Source of the DNA: a virus
IMG/VR virus record: IMGVR_UViG_3300037481_000553
Coordinates: 1-63,723 of that record
Direction: 5' to 3' (one strand)
Length of the DNA stretch: 63,723 nucleotides
The first letter of the stretch is position 1. Each line of letters starts with the position of its first letter. The notes beneath the pieces were generated by a model. It saw only the letters and a list, made by a program, of their open reading frames with translations, made no database searches and was not told where the DNA came from. Both the position numbers and the translations under genes were made by a program. Of this stretch, positions 16,414 through 24,945 are shown piece by piece.

Positions 16414-17454
16414 ATGAAGAAGGTGAAGATGGTGGTCGGTCGGGTGCAATTCTACGACCCGCGCGCTCATGGCGTCAACGCGACGCTGCTCTCGCGGTGG
16501 AAGGCCTGCCGGCATCGCGCGTTGCTCGATCTCAATGGGTGGACCCCGCGGCTCGTGTCCGTTGGCGGGATCTACGGACAGGTCGTCCACTCCGCGTTGC
16601 AGCACGTCTACGACCACGTGCGCATCGGCAAGCTGAAGTCCTACCAGGGGATCAAGGACAAGGATTACGCGACCGTGCTCGATCACGCGTTCGTGTCCTG
16701 GAAGAACGAGAATCCGCGGGCGTCCGCCGAGGTCATCCAGAAACTGGAGATGGTGCGGTTGCTCGCGGAGACCGTGCTCCCACTCTACTTCCGGTATCAC
16801 GCCAAGGACTTCACGGACATGCAGTGGGGACCGCCCGAGCAGCCGTTCAAGCTGCCCTACCGCGTCGACGTGCCCGGCTTCGGGATCGTGGAGACGTTCC
16901 TCAAGGGACGCATCGACGGGTCGTTCACCCGGCCGGACGTGAAGAAGGCCAGTCTCACGTTGCTCGAGACGAAGACCAAGTCGCGTGTGGACCCCGGCTC
17001 GTTGGTCGACATGCTCCCGCACGACATGCAAGTGTCCATCTACTTGAAGGCGATGGTGCTCGCCGGCCAGCAGCCGAATGCGCTGCTGTACAACGTCGTG
17101 CGTCGACCCGGCTTTCAGCAGGGTGCGAAGGAGACGCTCCCCGATCTTGCCACGCGCATCATCAAGGACATTGAGAAGCGCCCGGAGTTCTACTTCCTCC
17201 GCTTCAGGATGGACCTGTCGAAGAACGACCTGGCGCGTCAGTCCGCGGAGGTCGACGCGATTGTCATTGACTTCATCCGGTGGTGGGCCGGCGAAGTCGC
17301 GCACTACAAGAACTCCGACTGGTGCGAGAATAAGTACGGCCGGTGCGAGTTCCTCGGCACGCTCTGCGGGGGTCCGGACGAAGGCAAGCCAAATCCCGCG
17401 CGCTTCTACAAGCGGAAGACCCCGTTCCGGCAAGGCGAAGACGACCTCGTGTAG
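16414..17454 (+). CDS. Cas4/RecB-like PD-(D/E)XK exonuclease with four-cysteine cluster
   Basis: The 346-residue protein is a nuclease of the Cas4/AddB-type superfamily. The catalytic core is visible as GRIDGSF (Asp), LTLLETKTKSRVD (Glu-x-Lys) and HDMQVSIYLKAM (QxxxY-like). Cys32 (WKACRHRA) and Cys304, Cys311 and Cys318 (WCENKYGRCEFLGTLC) match the 1+3 cysteine spacing that holds a 4Fe-4S cluster in this family. It probably resects DNA ends for recombination with the downstream ATPase and SSB-like protein. Start with the standard AGGAGACACGACATG leader. Confidence 0.85.
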   Translation: MKKVKMVVGRVQFYDPRAHGVNATLLSRWKACRHRALLDLNGWTPRLVSVGGIYGQVVHSALQHVYDHVRIGKLKSYQGIKDKDYATVLDHAFVSWKNENPRASAEVIQKLEMVRLLAETVLPLYFRYHAKDFTDMQWGPPEQPFKLPYRVDVPGFGIVETFLKGRIDGSFTRPDVKKASLTLLETKTKSRVDPGSLVDMLPHDMQVSIYLKAMVLAGQQPNALLYNVVRRPGFQQGAKETLPDLATRIIKDIEKRPEFYFLRFRMDLSKNDLARQSAEVDAIVIDFIRWWAGEVAHYKNSDWCENKYGRCEFLGTLCGGPDEGKPNPARFYKRKTPFRQGEDDLV

Positions 17455-17468
17455 AAAGGAGACCACCG

Positions 17469-18395
17469 ATGCAGCGGTTTGAAACGACTGACACCGTGAT
17501 CCTCGGGGGAGGTCTCATCGGCCATCTGGCCGCGAGCCTCTTCCCCGAGGCGCGCGTCTTCGACCGACGCGTAGAACCGGCCGGGTTCGACGTGACTCAC
17601 CAACCCGGTGCGCATTACCTGTGGGCACCATTGGAGGGATTGGAGAACGACGAGATCCGCGTCCTCACGCGGATTGATAATCGGGTGGCGACGCCGGAGT
17701 CCATCGCCGCGTACAAAGCGAAGGTCGCCGAGCCGTTGCCATCATCCACGCGCGCCAATGGCGAGGCCAGTTACCGATTGCACCAGTTCGATCCGGAGAT
17801 GAGCGGTTGGCGTGCGAAGCTTCCGCCCGTCACGGTCGAGTGGAACCGTGCGGTCAAGTTGATTGATCCGGCCGACCGGACTATCGTGTTGGAAGACCGT
17901 AGCGTCCACTACGGACGGTTGATCAACACAATTCCACTGAAGGCGTTGTGCTCGATGCTGATCGGGCATCCCTTTCCGCAGATGGAGGAGTTGGTCAATC
18001 GGCCCATCTACGTTGAGACGTTGAAATTCTCGGCTCCGCCATTCGACTTCGGACCGATGGAGACGCTCTACGTTGACTACATCACCGACCCCACCGCACC
18101 GTACTACCGCGAGACGCATCAAGCCGATGGCACCGTGCAACGCGAGGCGTTACGTGCCTACACGCAACCAATGTTCTACGTGCAACCCGGCAAGTTGGTA
18201 GCGCACGACGCCGTCCCCGACACACTCGCCACGCTCGCCGGTTACCACACGTACAGCTTCGGACATTACGGGACGTGGGACCCCGACGAACTCACGCATC
18301 ACACATGGGAGAAGCTGCGGCAGTTCGCTGCGGCAATCGATAACGAACCATCGATGGGCGATTTGCAGCGCATCGCTGACGCGGGGGACGAATGA
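17469..18395 (+). CDS. FAD/NAD-dependent oxidoreductase
   Basis: The 308-residue protein begins with a dinucleotide-binding fold, TDTVILGGGLIGHLAA (GxGxxG, residues 7-22), followed by an acidic/basic strand end (VFDRRVEP). The second half has LYVDYITDP and HTYSFGHYGTWDPDEL, reminiscent of amine-oxidase/UDP-galactopyranose mutase-like flavoproteins. The substrate cannot be told. It precedes nucleotide enzymes with a 4-base overlap, so a role in base or sugar-nucleotide modification is possible. The start at 17469 has AAAGGAGACCACCG. Confidence 0.72.
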   Translation: MQRFETTDTVILGGGLIGHLAASLFPEARVFDRRVEPAGFDVTHQPGAHYLWAPLEGLENDEIRVLTRIDNRVATPESIAAYKAKVAEPLPSSTRANGEASYRLHQFDPEMSGWRAKLPPVTVEWNRAVKLIDPADRTIVLEDRSVHYGRLINTIPLKALCSMLIGHPFPQMEELVNRPIYVETLKFSAPPFDFGPMETLYVDYITDPTAPYYRETHQADGTVQREALRAYTQPMFYVQPGKLVAHDAVPDTLATLAGYHTYSFGHYGTWDPDELTHHTWEKLRQFAAAIDNEPSMGDLQRIADAGDE

Positions 18396-19360
18396 ACGAT
18401 CTCAAGGAACTCTGGGACGATCAAGCCGCGTTCAATCGGTTGCTCCGGGCGTTGCCGGCGAACGAAGACGAGCGGATGCAACAGACACGTGAGATCGTGC
18501 TGCATCTCGAGAGCGAACTCCACGAGTTGCTCGCGACCTACTCGTGGAAGTTTCACCGCAACCGGCCGCACGTCCTCAACACGGCCCAGCGTGAGGAGGA
18601 ACTCGTCGACATCTTCAAGTTCTTCTTGACGCTCGCGCAGATCCAAGGCACGTCGGTCGACTCACTGGTGGAAGCCTACTGGCGGAAGACGGCCGTCGTG
18701 CGGCAACGCTACGCCCAGGAGTGGGTGCATCGGGTGGACCGACCATACGTCGTGGTCGATATCGATGGCGTGCTCTGCGACTACGCAGCCGGGTTTAGCC
18801 AGTGGATTATCAATCGGACGCCCGGCTTGGTCGACGAAGTCGCGCGTCAGCGCACACTGGACGATCACCGCTGGTTGGATGCGGAGTCCATCGGCATCAC
18901 GCGTCACGAATGGGCCACACACCAACACGAGTTCCGAGTGACGGGTGGCAACCGCGCGTTGCCGGCGTTCATGGATGCGGTGCCATTCCTTCGCAACTGT
19001 CGCGCGGCCGGATACCTGATTGTCCTCTTGACCAGCCGACCGATCGATCAGTATCCGAACATCTACACCGACACCGTCCAGTGGCTCACGCGCCAGGGGA
19101 TGGAGTTCGACGTTGTGTGGTGGGCGCAGCACAAAGGCGACTTCCTCGCGCTGCAGTCCATGCCGCACGATTGGTTCCGCTTCTACGTCGACGACGACCT
19201 CACGTTCGTGCAGCAGGTCGCCAAGACCGGCTACGCTCCGGTCTACTGGCTCCGTCGCGGCATGGACACACCTCCGGGACTCGACGTCGGTGCCGGCGTC
19301 ATCCCGGTCTCTTCACTTACCCAGGTTGTGCGACATGTGACTAACAAGGAGGTTCTGTGA
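18392..19360 (+). CDS. MazG-like pyrophosphohydrolase fused to HAD-type 5'-nucleotidase
   Basis: The protein has 322 residues. Residues 1-110 are helical with acidic pairs (HLESELHELL, EEELVDIFKFFL) resembling all-alpha NTP pyrophosphatases such as dimeric dUTPase/MazG. Residues 115-322 form a HAD phosphatase: VVDIDGVLCDY (D123, D125), IVLLTSRP and FRFYVDDDLTF. Together they could hydrolyse dNTP to dNMP and dNMP to nucleoside, cleaning the pool before ThyX, whose gene overlaps by 4 bases. Substrates are inferred from family and neighbours. Confidence 0.78.
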   Translation: MNDLKELWDDQAAFNRLLRALPANEDERMQQTREIVLHLESELHELLATYSWKFHRNRPHVLNTAQREEELVDIFKFFLTLAQIQGTSVDSLVEAYWRKTAVVRQRYAQEWVHRVDRPYVVVDIDGVLCDYAAGFSQWIINRTPGLVDEVARQRTLDDHRWLDAESIGITRHEWATHQHEFRVTGGNRALPAFMDAVPFLRNCRAAGYLIVLLTSRPIDQYPNIYTDTVQWLTRQGMEFDVVWWAQHKGDFLALQSMPHDWFRFYVDDDLTFVQQVAKTGYAPVYWLRRGMDTPPGLDVGAGVIPVSSLTQVVRHVTNKEVL

Positions 19361-20583
19361 CAGTAGCGCTCCACCGACCATGCGCGCGGTTCACCGGCGA
19401 AGAGCCGCGCGCCATCACCCATCGCGGACCCGCAGGATTGGAGGTCAAGCTGGTTGCCTGGAACGGACCGACGTTCCCGGTGCTCTACGACGTACTGATG
19501 TCCGGAGCTGGCGATGAACCCTCGCGGCTGTCGGAAGAGTTCAGACCGGAGATGCGCGAGCCGTTCGCACCGCAGGCGATTCAAGCGGAACACCGCATGG
19601 GGTGGACCGACTTGAGCGATTATCAAAAGCAGGTCCTCACCGCGATGTTCGCGATGAAGCTGCTGCCGACCCCGATGGAGGCGATCTCGTTCACGTTCCT
19701 GATCAACAACGTCGCGCGGGCGACGACGCATCAACTGGTGCGCACGCGCGTGGGCGCGTCGTTCGCGCAGAACTCCGGCCGGGTCAACGACTGGCGACAC
19801 AAGGCGTGGTCCTGTCCGGAGACCATCGCGCGCGTCATCGCCGAATACGACCGCGGCCGGGAACTCCCACTGAACGAATACGGGGTGCAGACCGAAGCGT
19901 GCCTATTCGACGAAGCGCCGATTGACGCGTATCTGAAGAAGCTGGACGAAGACCGCACCGAAGATGACCTCGCCGTCGGTGGGCCGACCTCACTCCACGA
20001 CGCCGTGTTCCGCCACCTCCAAGAAGGGCGACGGCTCTACGCCGCGTTCGTGGACGCGGGCGTCCCGCACCAAGACGCGCGCCGGGTGCTCACGATGGGC
20101 ACGGAGACGTTCATCTACGACAAATACAACTACCTCGCGCTCGCGGGCTTTCTGGCGAACCGACTCGAACACACGATGGAGTGGGAGATCAACTGCATCG
20201 CCCAGTTGATGCTGCGCGAAGTCAAGATGCGGTGCCCGCGGGTCTACTCCCAGTTCCTGATGTCGCGCTCCGACAAGACGAAAGTCTGCGCGGTAGGCGA
20301 CGATTCCGCGGAGTGGTCGTGGGATGGCAAGCATCCGCACGCACCGAGCTACGTGCAGCCGTTTCCACCAGCCTACAGTCCACTGCAGAACCCGTACTGG
20401 GTCTTGCATCCGGACGCGATGGCCGGTGGGCCTATCGTGTGGATCCCGACCAACGGGACCTACCCGTGGGAGATTGTCAATCCGCAGAGGCTGGACCCCG
20501 TCTGCGACGCGTGCGGTGCGGAAGTCCACGTCAACCCCGATACGAAGCTGTGTTCAGATTGCGCGCGGGCGCAGGGAAGGTAG
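19357..20583 (+). CDS. thyX: Flavin-dependent thymidylate synthase with added zinc ribbon
   Basis: ThyX makes dTMP from dUMP using FAD, NADPH and methylene-tetrahydrofolate. This 408-residue protein is longer than usual (about 220-300). The signature is ATTHQLVRTRVGASFAQNSG then R142; the usual RHR triad reads RTR (R129-T130-R131), so the conserved His is replaced. Further family segments include FIYDKYNYLALAGFL and LEHTMEWEI. The C-terminus has a zinc ribbon, CDACGAEVHV...CSDC. The His change and the extension could mean altered substrate. GTG at 19357 overlaps the preceding gene, with AAGGAGGTTCT in front. Confidence 0.85.
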   Translation: MTVALHRPCARFTGEEPRAITHRGPAGLEVKLVAWNGPTFPVLYDVLMSGAGDEPSRLSEEFRPEMREPFAPQAIQAEHRMGWTDLSDYQKQVLTAMFAMKLLPTPMEAISFTFLINNVARATTHQLVRTRVGASFAQNSGRVNDWRHKAWSCPETIARVIAEYDRGRELPLNEYGVQTEACLFDEAPIDAYLKKLDEDRTEDDLAVGGPTSLHDAVFRHLQEGRRLYAAFVDAGVPHQDARRVLTMGTETFIYDKYNYLALAGFLANRLEHTMEWEINCIAQLMLREVKMRCPRVYSQFLMSRSDKTKVCAVGDDSAEWSWDGKHPHAPSYVQPFPPAYSPLQNPYWVLHPDAMAGGPIVWIPTNGTYPWEIVNPQRLDPVCDACGAEVHVNPDTKLCSDCARAQGR

Positions 20584-20585
20584 CC

Positions 20586-21446
20586 ATGGCCGTTGTGCGA
20601 CAAGTCGGGCACCGAGTGAAAATGTCGGACCTCAAAGACGATGAGACGCCGCGGAAGCGTCGGTCGATCGAAGCGGCGTCCGACTACAAGCTGCCCGACA
20701 CCATCTCGGAACCGAGCGAACACCTCGGTGCGTATACCATGATGATCTTCGGCGAGAAGAAGATCGGGAAGACCACGCTCGCGGCCGAATTCCCGAAGGC
20801 GTGCTTCCTCTTCTTCGAGCCGGGCGGTCGCGGCTTGCGCGTGTTCTCGTCGTTGATCAACGACTGGACCGACGCGAAGGCTGCACTCAAGGCGTTGAAG
20901 AAGGACGAGAAGTTCCAGACCATCGTGGTCGACACCGCGGACCTCGCCTACAAGCTGGCGGAATCGGCCGCGTGTAAGCGACTAGGTATCGATGACCCCG
21001 GCGATGCGGCCTACGGGAAGGGGTGGCGCGCGGTGCGCAAGGAGTTCGAGGCGTGGCTCACCGGCTTGGGTCTGTGCGGGAAGGGTCTGATTATCATCTC
21101 GCATTCGTCCGAGCAAGAGGTCCAGGCCAAGGACGGCAGCTCCTACGATCGCATCATGCCAACGATGGCGAAGCAGGCGCGCGAAATCGTCGACGGCATG
21201 GTCGACATCTGGGCGTACTACGGCTACGAAGGGCGACGCCGCGTGCTCCAGATCGAAGGGGATGAAACTGTCTCCTGCGGGCACCGGCTCACCGAGCGGT
21301 TCCGCACGGCCGATGGCGAGCGACTCCGGTCGATCGACATGGGCAAGTCCCCCAAGGATGGCTACCGCAACTTGGTGGCCGCGTTCCAGAACGAATACGT
21401 CGCGCCATCGGTGCCGATGGCCGTCAAGAAGGCGAAGAAGCGGTAA
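20586..21446 (+). CDS. RecA-fold AAA ATPase, Sak4-like annealing/recombination protein
   Basis: The 286-residue protein has Walker A GEKKIGKTT (56-64), a Walker B-like TIVVDTADLAYK near 115, and the IIISHSSEQEV segment near 170 typical of phage AAA_24/Sak4 ATPases. These act as recombination mediators on single-stranded DNA with an SSB partner encoded beside them, as here (21498). The C-terminus is Lys-rich (VKKAKKR). Start 20586 follows GGGAAGGTAGCC. The first 45 residues look disordered, and Met13 could be an alternative start. Confidence 0.8.
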   Translation: MAVVRQVGHRVKMSDLKDDETPRKRRSIEAASDYKLPDTISEPSEHLGAYTMMIFGEKKIGKTTLAAEFPKACFLFFEPGGRGLRVFSSLINDWTDAKAALKALKKDEKFQTIVVDTADLAYKLAESAACKRLGIDDPGDAAYGKGWRAVRKEFEAWLTGLGLCGKGLIIISHSSEQEVQAKDGSSYDRIMPTMAKQAREIVDGMVDIWAYYGYEGRRRVLQIEGDETVSCGHRLTERFRTADGERLRSIDMGKSPKDGYRNLVAAFQNEYVAPSVPMAVKKAKKR

Positions 21447-21451
21447 CCCGG

Positions 21452-21474
21452 AGCGCGCCTATGGTGGGCGCGCT
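21452..21474 (+). terminator. Intergenic hairpin after the AAA ATPase
   Basis: Perfect 8-bp arms agcgcgcc (21452-21459) and ggcgcgct (21467-21474) enclose a 7-base loop. The motif gcgcgcctatggtgggcgc resembles gcgcgctacggtgggaggc after the next gene. It lacks a U-tract, so it may be a pause or stability element and not a full terminator. Confidence 0.5.
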
Positions 21475-21497
21475 TCATCATCACAGAGGACAGAACA

Positions 21498-22454
21498 ATG
21501 GCAAAGCAGAAGGCTGGCAAGGTTGACATCAAGGCGACGATGGCGCACATCGACAAGTTCTTCAACAAGGCGAAGAAGCGCGCGATCGAAGCCGGCGACA
21601 CCGCACTGCCCGAGTACGACGACGGCCGCTACATCGCGCGCCTCATGAGCGCGACGCTGTGCAAGTCGGCGTCGTCCAGCCGGGACCAGGTCGACTTCGC
21701 GTGGAAGTTCGTCGACGGCGAATACGCCGGCAAGACGAAGCACGCCTACAACGGCATCGAGACCGACCAGAACTTCGAATACTTCCTCCGCGACCTCAAG
21801 CGGCTCGGATTCGAGATCGACGAACTCGACTCCAAGGACATCCCCGATCTCCTCGACGGCATCGGCAAGACGAAGCCGCACCTCCTCTGCCAGATCGTGC
21901 TGAAGACGAAGAACGACTTCCAGAACGTCTACATCAACTCGCTCCTGGAAGATGACGACGAGGAGACCGAAGAGGCCGAGGCGTCGAAGGACGACGAGGA
22001 CGACGACGACGACACGAAGGCGCGTGCCAAGAAGGCGAAGAAGGTCAAGAGGCCGGTGGAAGAGGAAGAGGAAGAGGAAGAGGAAGAGGAAGAGGAAGAG
22101 GAGAAGCCGGCGAAGAAGGTGAAGAAGGAGAAGCCGGCTGCGGAGGTCTCCGAAGAGGAAGAAGACCCGGCTCCGAAGAAGAAGAAGGCGAAGCCGGTCA
22201 AGGAAGAGGAAGAGGAAGAGGAAGACGACGACGACGACGACGACGAGGAAGAGGAAGAGCAGCTGCACATCTCGGTTGGCTCCGAGGTGATCGTCGAGAC
22301 CAAGGACGGCCAGGTCAAGGCCACCATCCTGGAGATGTTCCCCGACGAGCAGAAGATCCGCGTCGAGACCGAGGACGGGAAGAAGCTGCGGCTTCCGGCC
22401 GAACGCGTCGTGTCGTTGGTGGAGAAGACCACGAAGAAGGCGAAGAAGAAGTAG
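21498..22454 (+). CDS. SSB-like (DUF669-type) protein with long poly-acidic tract
   Basis: The protein has 318 residues. Residues 1-150 have a DUF669-like core (VDFAWKFVDGEYAGKTKHA, NFEYFLRDLKRLGF), a phage single-strand-binding family. Residues 150-255 are low complexity: alternating Glu/Asp runs and Lys/Ala/Pro (KPAKKVKKEKPAAE). Residues 255-318 form a small beta domain (SVGSEVIVETKDGQVKATIL) like an SH3/Tudor barrel, with a Lys tail. An acidic tail is typical of SSBs that recruit partners, but this one is unusually long and internal. It sits next to the Sak4-like ATPase. GAGGACAGAACA precedes 21498. Confidence 0.72.
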   Translation: MAKQKAGKVDIKATMAHIDKFFNKAKKRAIEAGDTALPEYDDGRYIARLMSATLCKSASSSRDQVDFAWKFVDGEYAGKTKHAYNGIETDQNFEYFLRDLKRLGFEIDELDSKDIPDLLDGIGKTKPHLLCQIVLKTKNDFQNVYINSLLEDDDEETEEAEASKDDEDDDDDTKARAKKAKKVKRPVEEEEEEEEEEEEEEEKPAKKVKKEKPAAEVSEEEEDPAPKKKKAKPVKEEEEEEEDDDDDDDEEEEEQLHISVGSEVIVETKDGQVKATILEMFPDEQKIRVETEDGKKLRLPAERVVSLVEKTTKKAKKK

Positions 22455-22471
22455 CGTCGGCGCGCTACGGT

Positions 22472-22506
22472 GGGAGGCGGTCCGGTCTGCAGCCGGGCCG
22501 TCTCCC
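22472..22506 (+). terminator. Long hairpin after the SSB-like gene
   Basis: Arms 22472-22485 and 22493-22506 pair over 14 bases with two G-U wobbles around the loop tctgcag. Wobble pairs are allowed in RNA only, so the structure probably acts in the transcript. It begins a few bases after the stop codon and ends about 30 bases before the next gene. Confidence 0.55.
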
Positions 22507-22537
22507 GGTTTACCATTCACCTTCTCCGGAGGTCTCC

Positions 22538-22972
22538 ATGAATGCGCCGACGTTGACTCTGGCCGCGCAGAATGCGGCCGTCGAATTGTTCTACGATGAC
22601 GCTCACGATGTGCTCGTGGGCAAGTCCCGCGACTACGCACCCGAAGGCATCCCGCTTCTCAACGTGCTCGACTCCTGTCGCAAGTGGGGTCTGCAGCCGT
22701 TGCAGGTGCTGGGCATCGCCTACCAGAAGCAGGAGACCGCGCTCTCGCGCTTCGTGCGCGGGGAAGCGCTCGACACGGACTCCCCGCGGAGTCGCCTGAT
22801 CGACGCGGTGAACTACCTCGCGTTGATGGCATTCTACATCCAGTTCCAGCACCGTATTCACGAGCAGTGGGAAGTATGGCTGCGCGCTCAGCCATGCGTC
22901 TGCACACATTCGGCTCGATGCGAACGGTGCGCGCGACTCGAATGGGTGGAAGCATGCCGTCCTACCCGATGA
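22538..22972 (+). CDS. DUF1599 nucleotide-modification-associated protein with Cys cluster
   Basis: The 144-residue protein matches DUF1599 (nucleotide modification associated domain 1): HDVLVGKSRDYAPEGIPLLN, WGLQPLQVLGIAYQKQ and SRLIDAVNYLALMAFY. This family is found with base-modification and nucleotide pool genes in phages. The C-terminal 30 residues add CVCTHSARCERC, a possible zinc site. The start at 22538 has CCGGAGGTCTCC. It overlaps the polymerase start. Confidence 0.8.
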   Translation: MNAPTLTLAAQNAAVELFYDDAHDVLVGKSRDYAPEGIPLLNVLDSCRKWGLQPLQVLGIAYQKQETALSRFVRGEALDTDSPRSRLIDAVNYLALMAFYIQFQHRIHEQWEVWLRAQPCVCTHSARCERCARLEWVEACRPTR

Positions 22973-24945
22973 ACGTGCGGACGAAGTTGGTCGCCTTCGA
23001 CACGGAGACCACCGGGGTCTATCCGTGGGGAGGCAATCGCATCGTCCACTACGAATTTGGCACCAAGATTCGTCGACACATCGCGCGTCGCATCGCGCCC
23101 GCGCGTCCGTTCATCTTCTCGTTCTGCGACTCGGATGGTAATACGGACGTGGTGCGGTGGGACGTGGACCCCATCACGCGTCGCGTCAAGATGGGCGCGC
23201 GGGCAGACGAAGTCCGGGCCGTACTCGCCGACCCCACCATCACGAAACTGGGGCACAATCTTCGGTTCGATTTGGTGATGGCGGAGATGTGCGGCTTCGC
23301 GGTCAACGGACCGTGCTACGACACGATGATCCTCGCGCACCTCGCCACCGCGGGGTCTGCCTTCACCTACGCCTTGAAGCCGTTCTGCAAGAAGTATCTC
23401 GACTACGATGACGCGGATGAAAAAGCGCTGGAGCACGCCATCGTCCGTGGCCGAGCGCGAGCGCGCAAGTTCGAGTGGTCGTATGCGACGCAAGCGTTCG
23501 CCGGGAAGAAGCCAGCGAAGGCTGACTACTGGATGGATCGAGACGGTCTGGTCGAAGCCTACGCAACGGGCGACGTCATCCGCACCATACTGCTGTGGAA
23601 GGCGTATCACCAGGACGTCCTGCGCGACGATGGACTCCGGTATCTCTTCAACCGCGAGCATCGGCTCTTTTGGGTCCTCAAACGAATGGAAGCGCGCGGC
23701 GTCCGGGTCTTCCCGAAAGACATCGAGCGTCTGGAGCGCTTCTACAACGACTACATCGTGAAGCAAGTCAAGGTCGCCTACGCCAATGGTGGCCGCGGTC
23801 TCAACATTCGGTCCGTGCCGCAGATGTGCCAGAAGTTCTACGGCGAACGTGGTCACGACGCGGTCTACACGGAACACGGCAACTGGTCGCTCAACGGCGA
23901 ACAACTCCAGCGACTCGCGGAGAAGGACCCGCTTGCCAAGGCCACGCTGGAGATCAAAGCAGCCGAGCAGGTGAAGTCGGTGTTCCTCGCATCGTATCGC
24001 CGGTTGATGGTGAGAGAAGCGCCGGGTGTGTGGGTCTTGCACCCGAATTTCAAACAGACCGGAGCGGCCACCGGCCGGCTGTCGTGCGGTGACCCGAATC
24101 TGCAGCAAGTCGCGTCGGAGACCACCGGCCGACGCAAAGCCGAGATCGCCGCGCGCCCGCGCGAAGCGTTCGGACCGCGACCGGGGTATCTCTGGTACAT
24201 GCCCGACTACTCGCAGATCGAAGTGTGGCTGTTCGCCTACATGTCAGGCGAGCGCGGCATGCAAGACCTGCTGATGACCGGGTACGATTTCCATTCGGCC
24301 GTCGGCGAGCGCGTCTTCGGAGAGTATCCCGATTACGCGGAGAAGAAGTCCTACTACCGGAAGTGCGCCAAGTTGATCATGTTCTTGATTCTCTATGGCG
24401 GTGGCGCAGCCGTGTTGATGGACCTGCTGAAGACCGACAGCCAGTCAGAGGCGCGCGAGTTCTTGCGCGTCTACAAGTCGAAGTTCCCAGGCATTCAGCG
24501 CTACATGGACGAGATCATCGAGAAGGCGAACAGCGAAGGCGAGTTGAGAAACGTCTTCGGCCGGCGATACGAATTCGACCCTGGCTTCGGCTACCGCGGC
24601 GTGAACTACATGATCCAGGGGACGGCGTCCGAAGTCATGAAGAACGCGATGATCTACGTGGACTCGTATCTCGATACCACGTGGGACGGGCGCGCATACA
24701 TCATCAACACGATCCACGACGAACTGTGTATCGAAGTGCCGGTCGCACTCCATCGGAATCTCAAGAAGCGTAAGGCGTTGATCGCGGGCATCGTGAAAGA
24801 GATGCAGCACGACTCGGCGCGCGTCGGCTTGCCAGTGCCATTTCCGGTCGACATTAAGTTCGTCTACAAGCGGTGGAGCAAGGCTGACGAATTCAAACTT
24901 CCCCCCGAGGTGCGCGGTGGCGCGCCGATGCGAGAGGCTTCATAG
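22954..24945 (+). CDS. polA: DNA polymerase I family (PolA) with 3'-5' exonuclease
   Basis: Replicative polymerase of 663 residues. The N-terminal DEDD exonuclease has LVAFDTETTGVYPW, NLRFDLVMAEM and a late YATGDVIRTIL. The polymerase has motif A MPDYSQIEVWLFAYMSGE, motif B RKCAKLIMFLILYGGGA and motif C TIHDELCIEV. The Phe at the sugar-selectivity position of motif B is kept, while the usual NFG reads MFL. No 5'-nuclease domain is present, as in T7-like polymerases. Start candidates are 22954 (after GGTGGAAGC) and 22969 (overlapping the previous stop). It works with the primase-helicase, whose GTG overlaps its stop. Confidence 0.93.
   Translation: MPSYPMNVRTKLVAFDTETTGVYPWGGNRIVHYEFGTKIRRHIARRIAPARPFIFSFCDSDGNTDVVRWDVDPITRRVKMGARADEVRAVLADPTITKLGHNLRFDLVMAEMCGFAVNGPCYDTMILAHLATAGSAFTYALKPFCKKYLDYDDADEKALEHAIVRGRARARKFEWSYATQAFAGKKPAKADYWMDRDGLVEAYATGDVIRTILLWKAYHQDVLRDDGLRYLFNREHRLFWVLKRMEARGVRVFPKDIERLERFYNDYIVKQVKVAYANGGRGLNIRSVPQMCQKFYGERGHDAVYTEHGNWSLNGEQLQRLAEKDPLAKATLEIKAAEQVKSVFLASYRRLMVREAPGVWVLHPNFKQTGAATGRLSCGDPNLQQVASETTGRRKAEIAARPREAFGPRPGYLWYMPDYSQIEVWLFAYMSGERGMQDLLMTGYDFHSAVGERVFGEYPDYAEKKSYYRKCAKLIMFLILYGGGAAVLMDLLKTDSQSEAREFLRVYKSKFPGIQRYMDEIIEKANSEGELRNVFGRRYEFDPGFGYRGVNYMIQGTASEVMKNAMIYVDSYLDTTWDGRAYIINTIHDELCIEVPVALHRNLKKRKALIAGIVKEMQHDSARVGLPVPFPVDIKFVYKRWSKADEFKLPPEVRGGAPMREAS

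Noticed and set aside
21459-22640. 393-codon minus-strand frame rich in Leu/Val opposite the acidic tract
   Set aside because: It mirrors gaa/gac codon repeats of the SSB-like gene and has no start site or motif.
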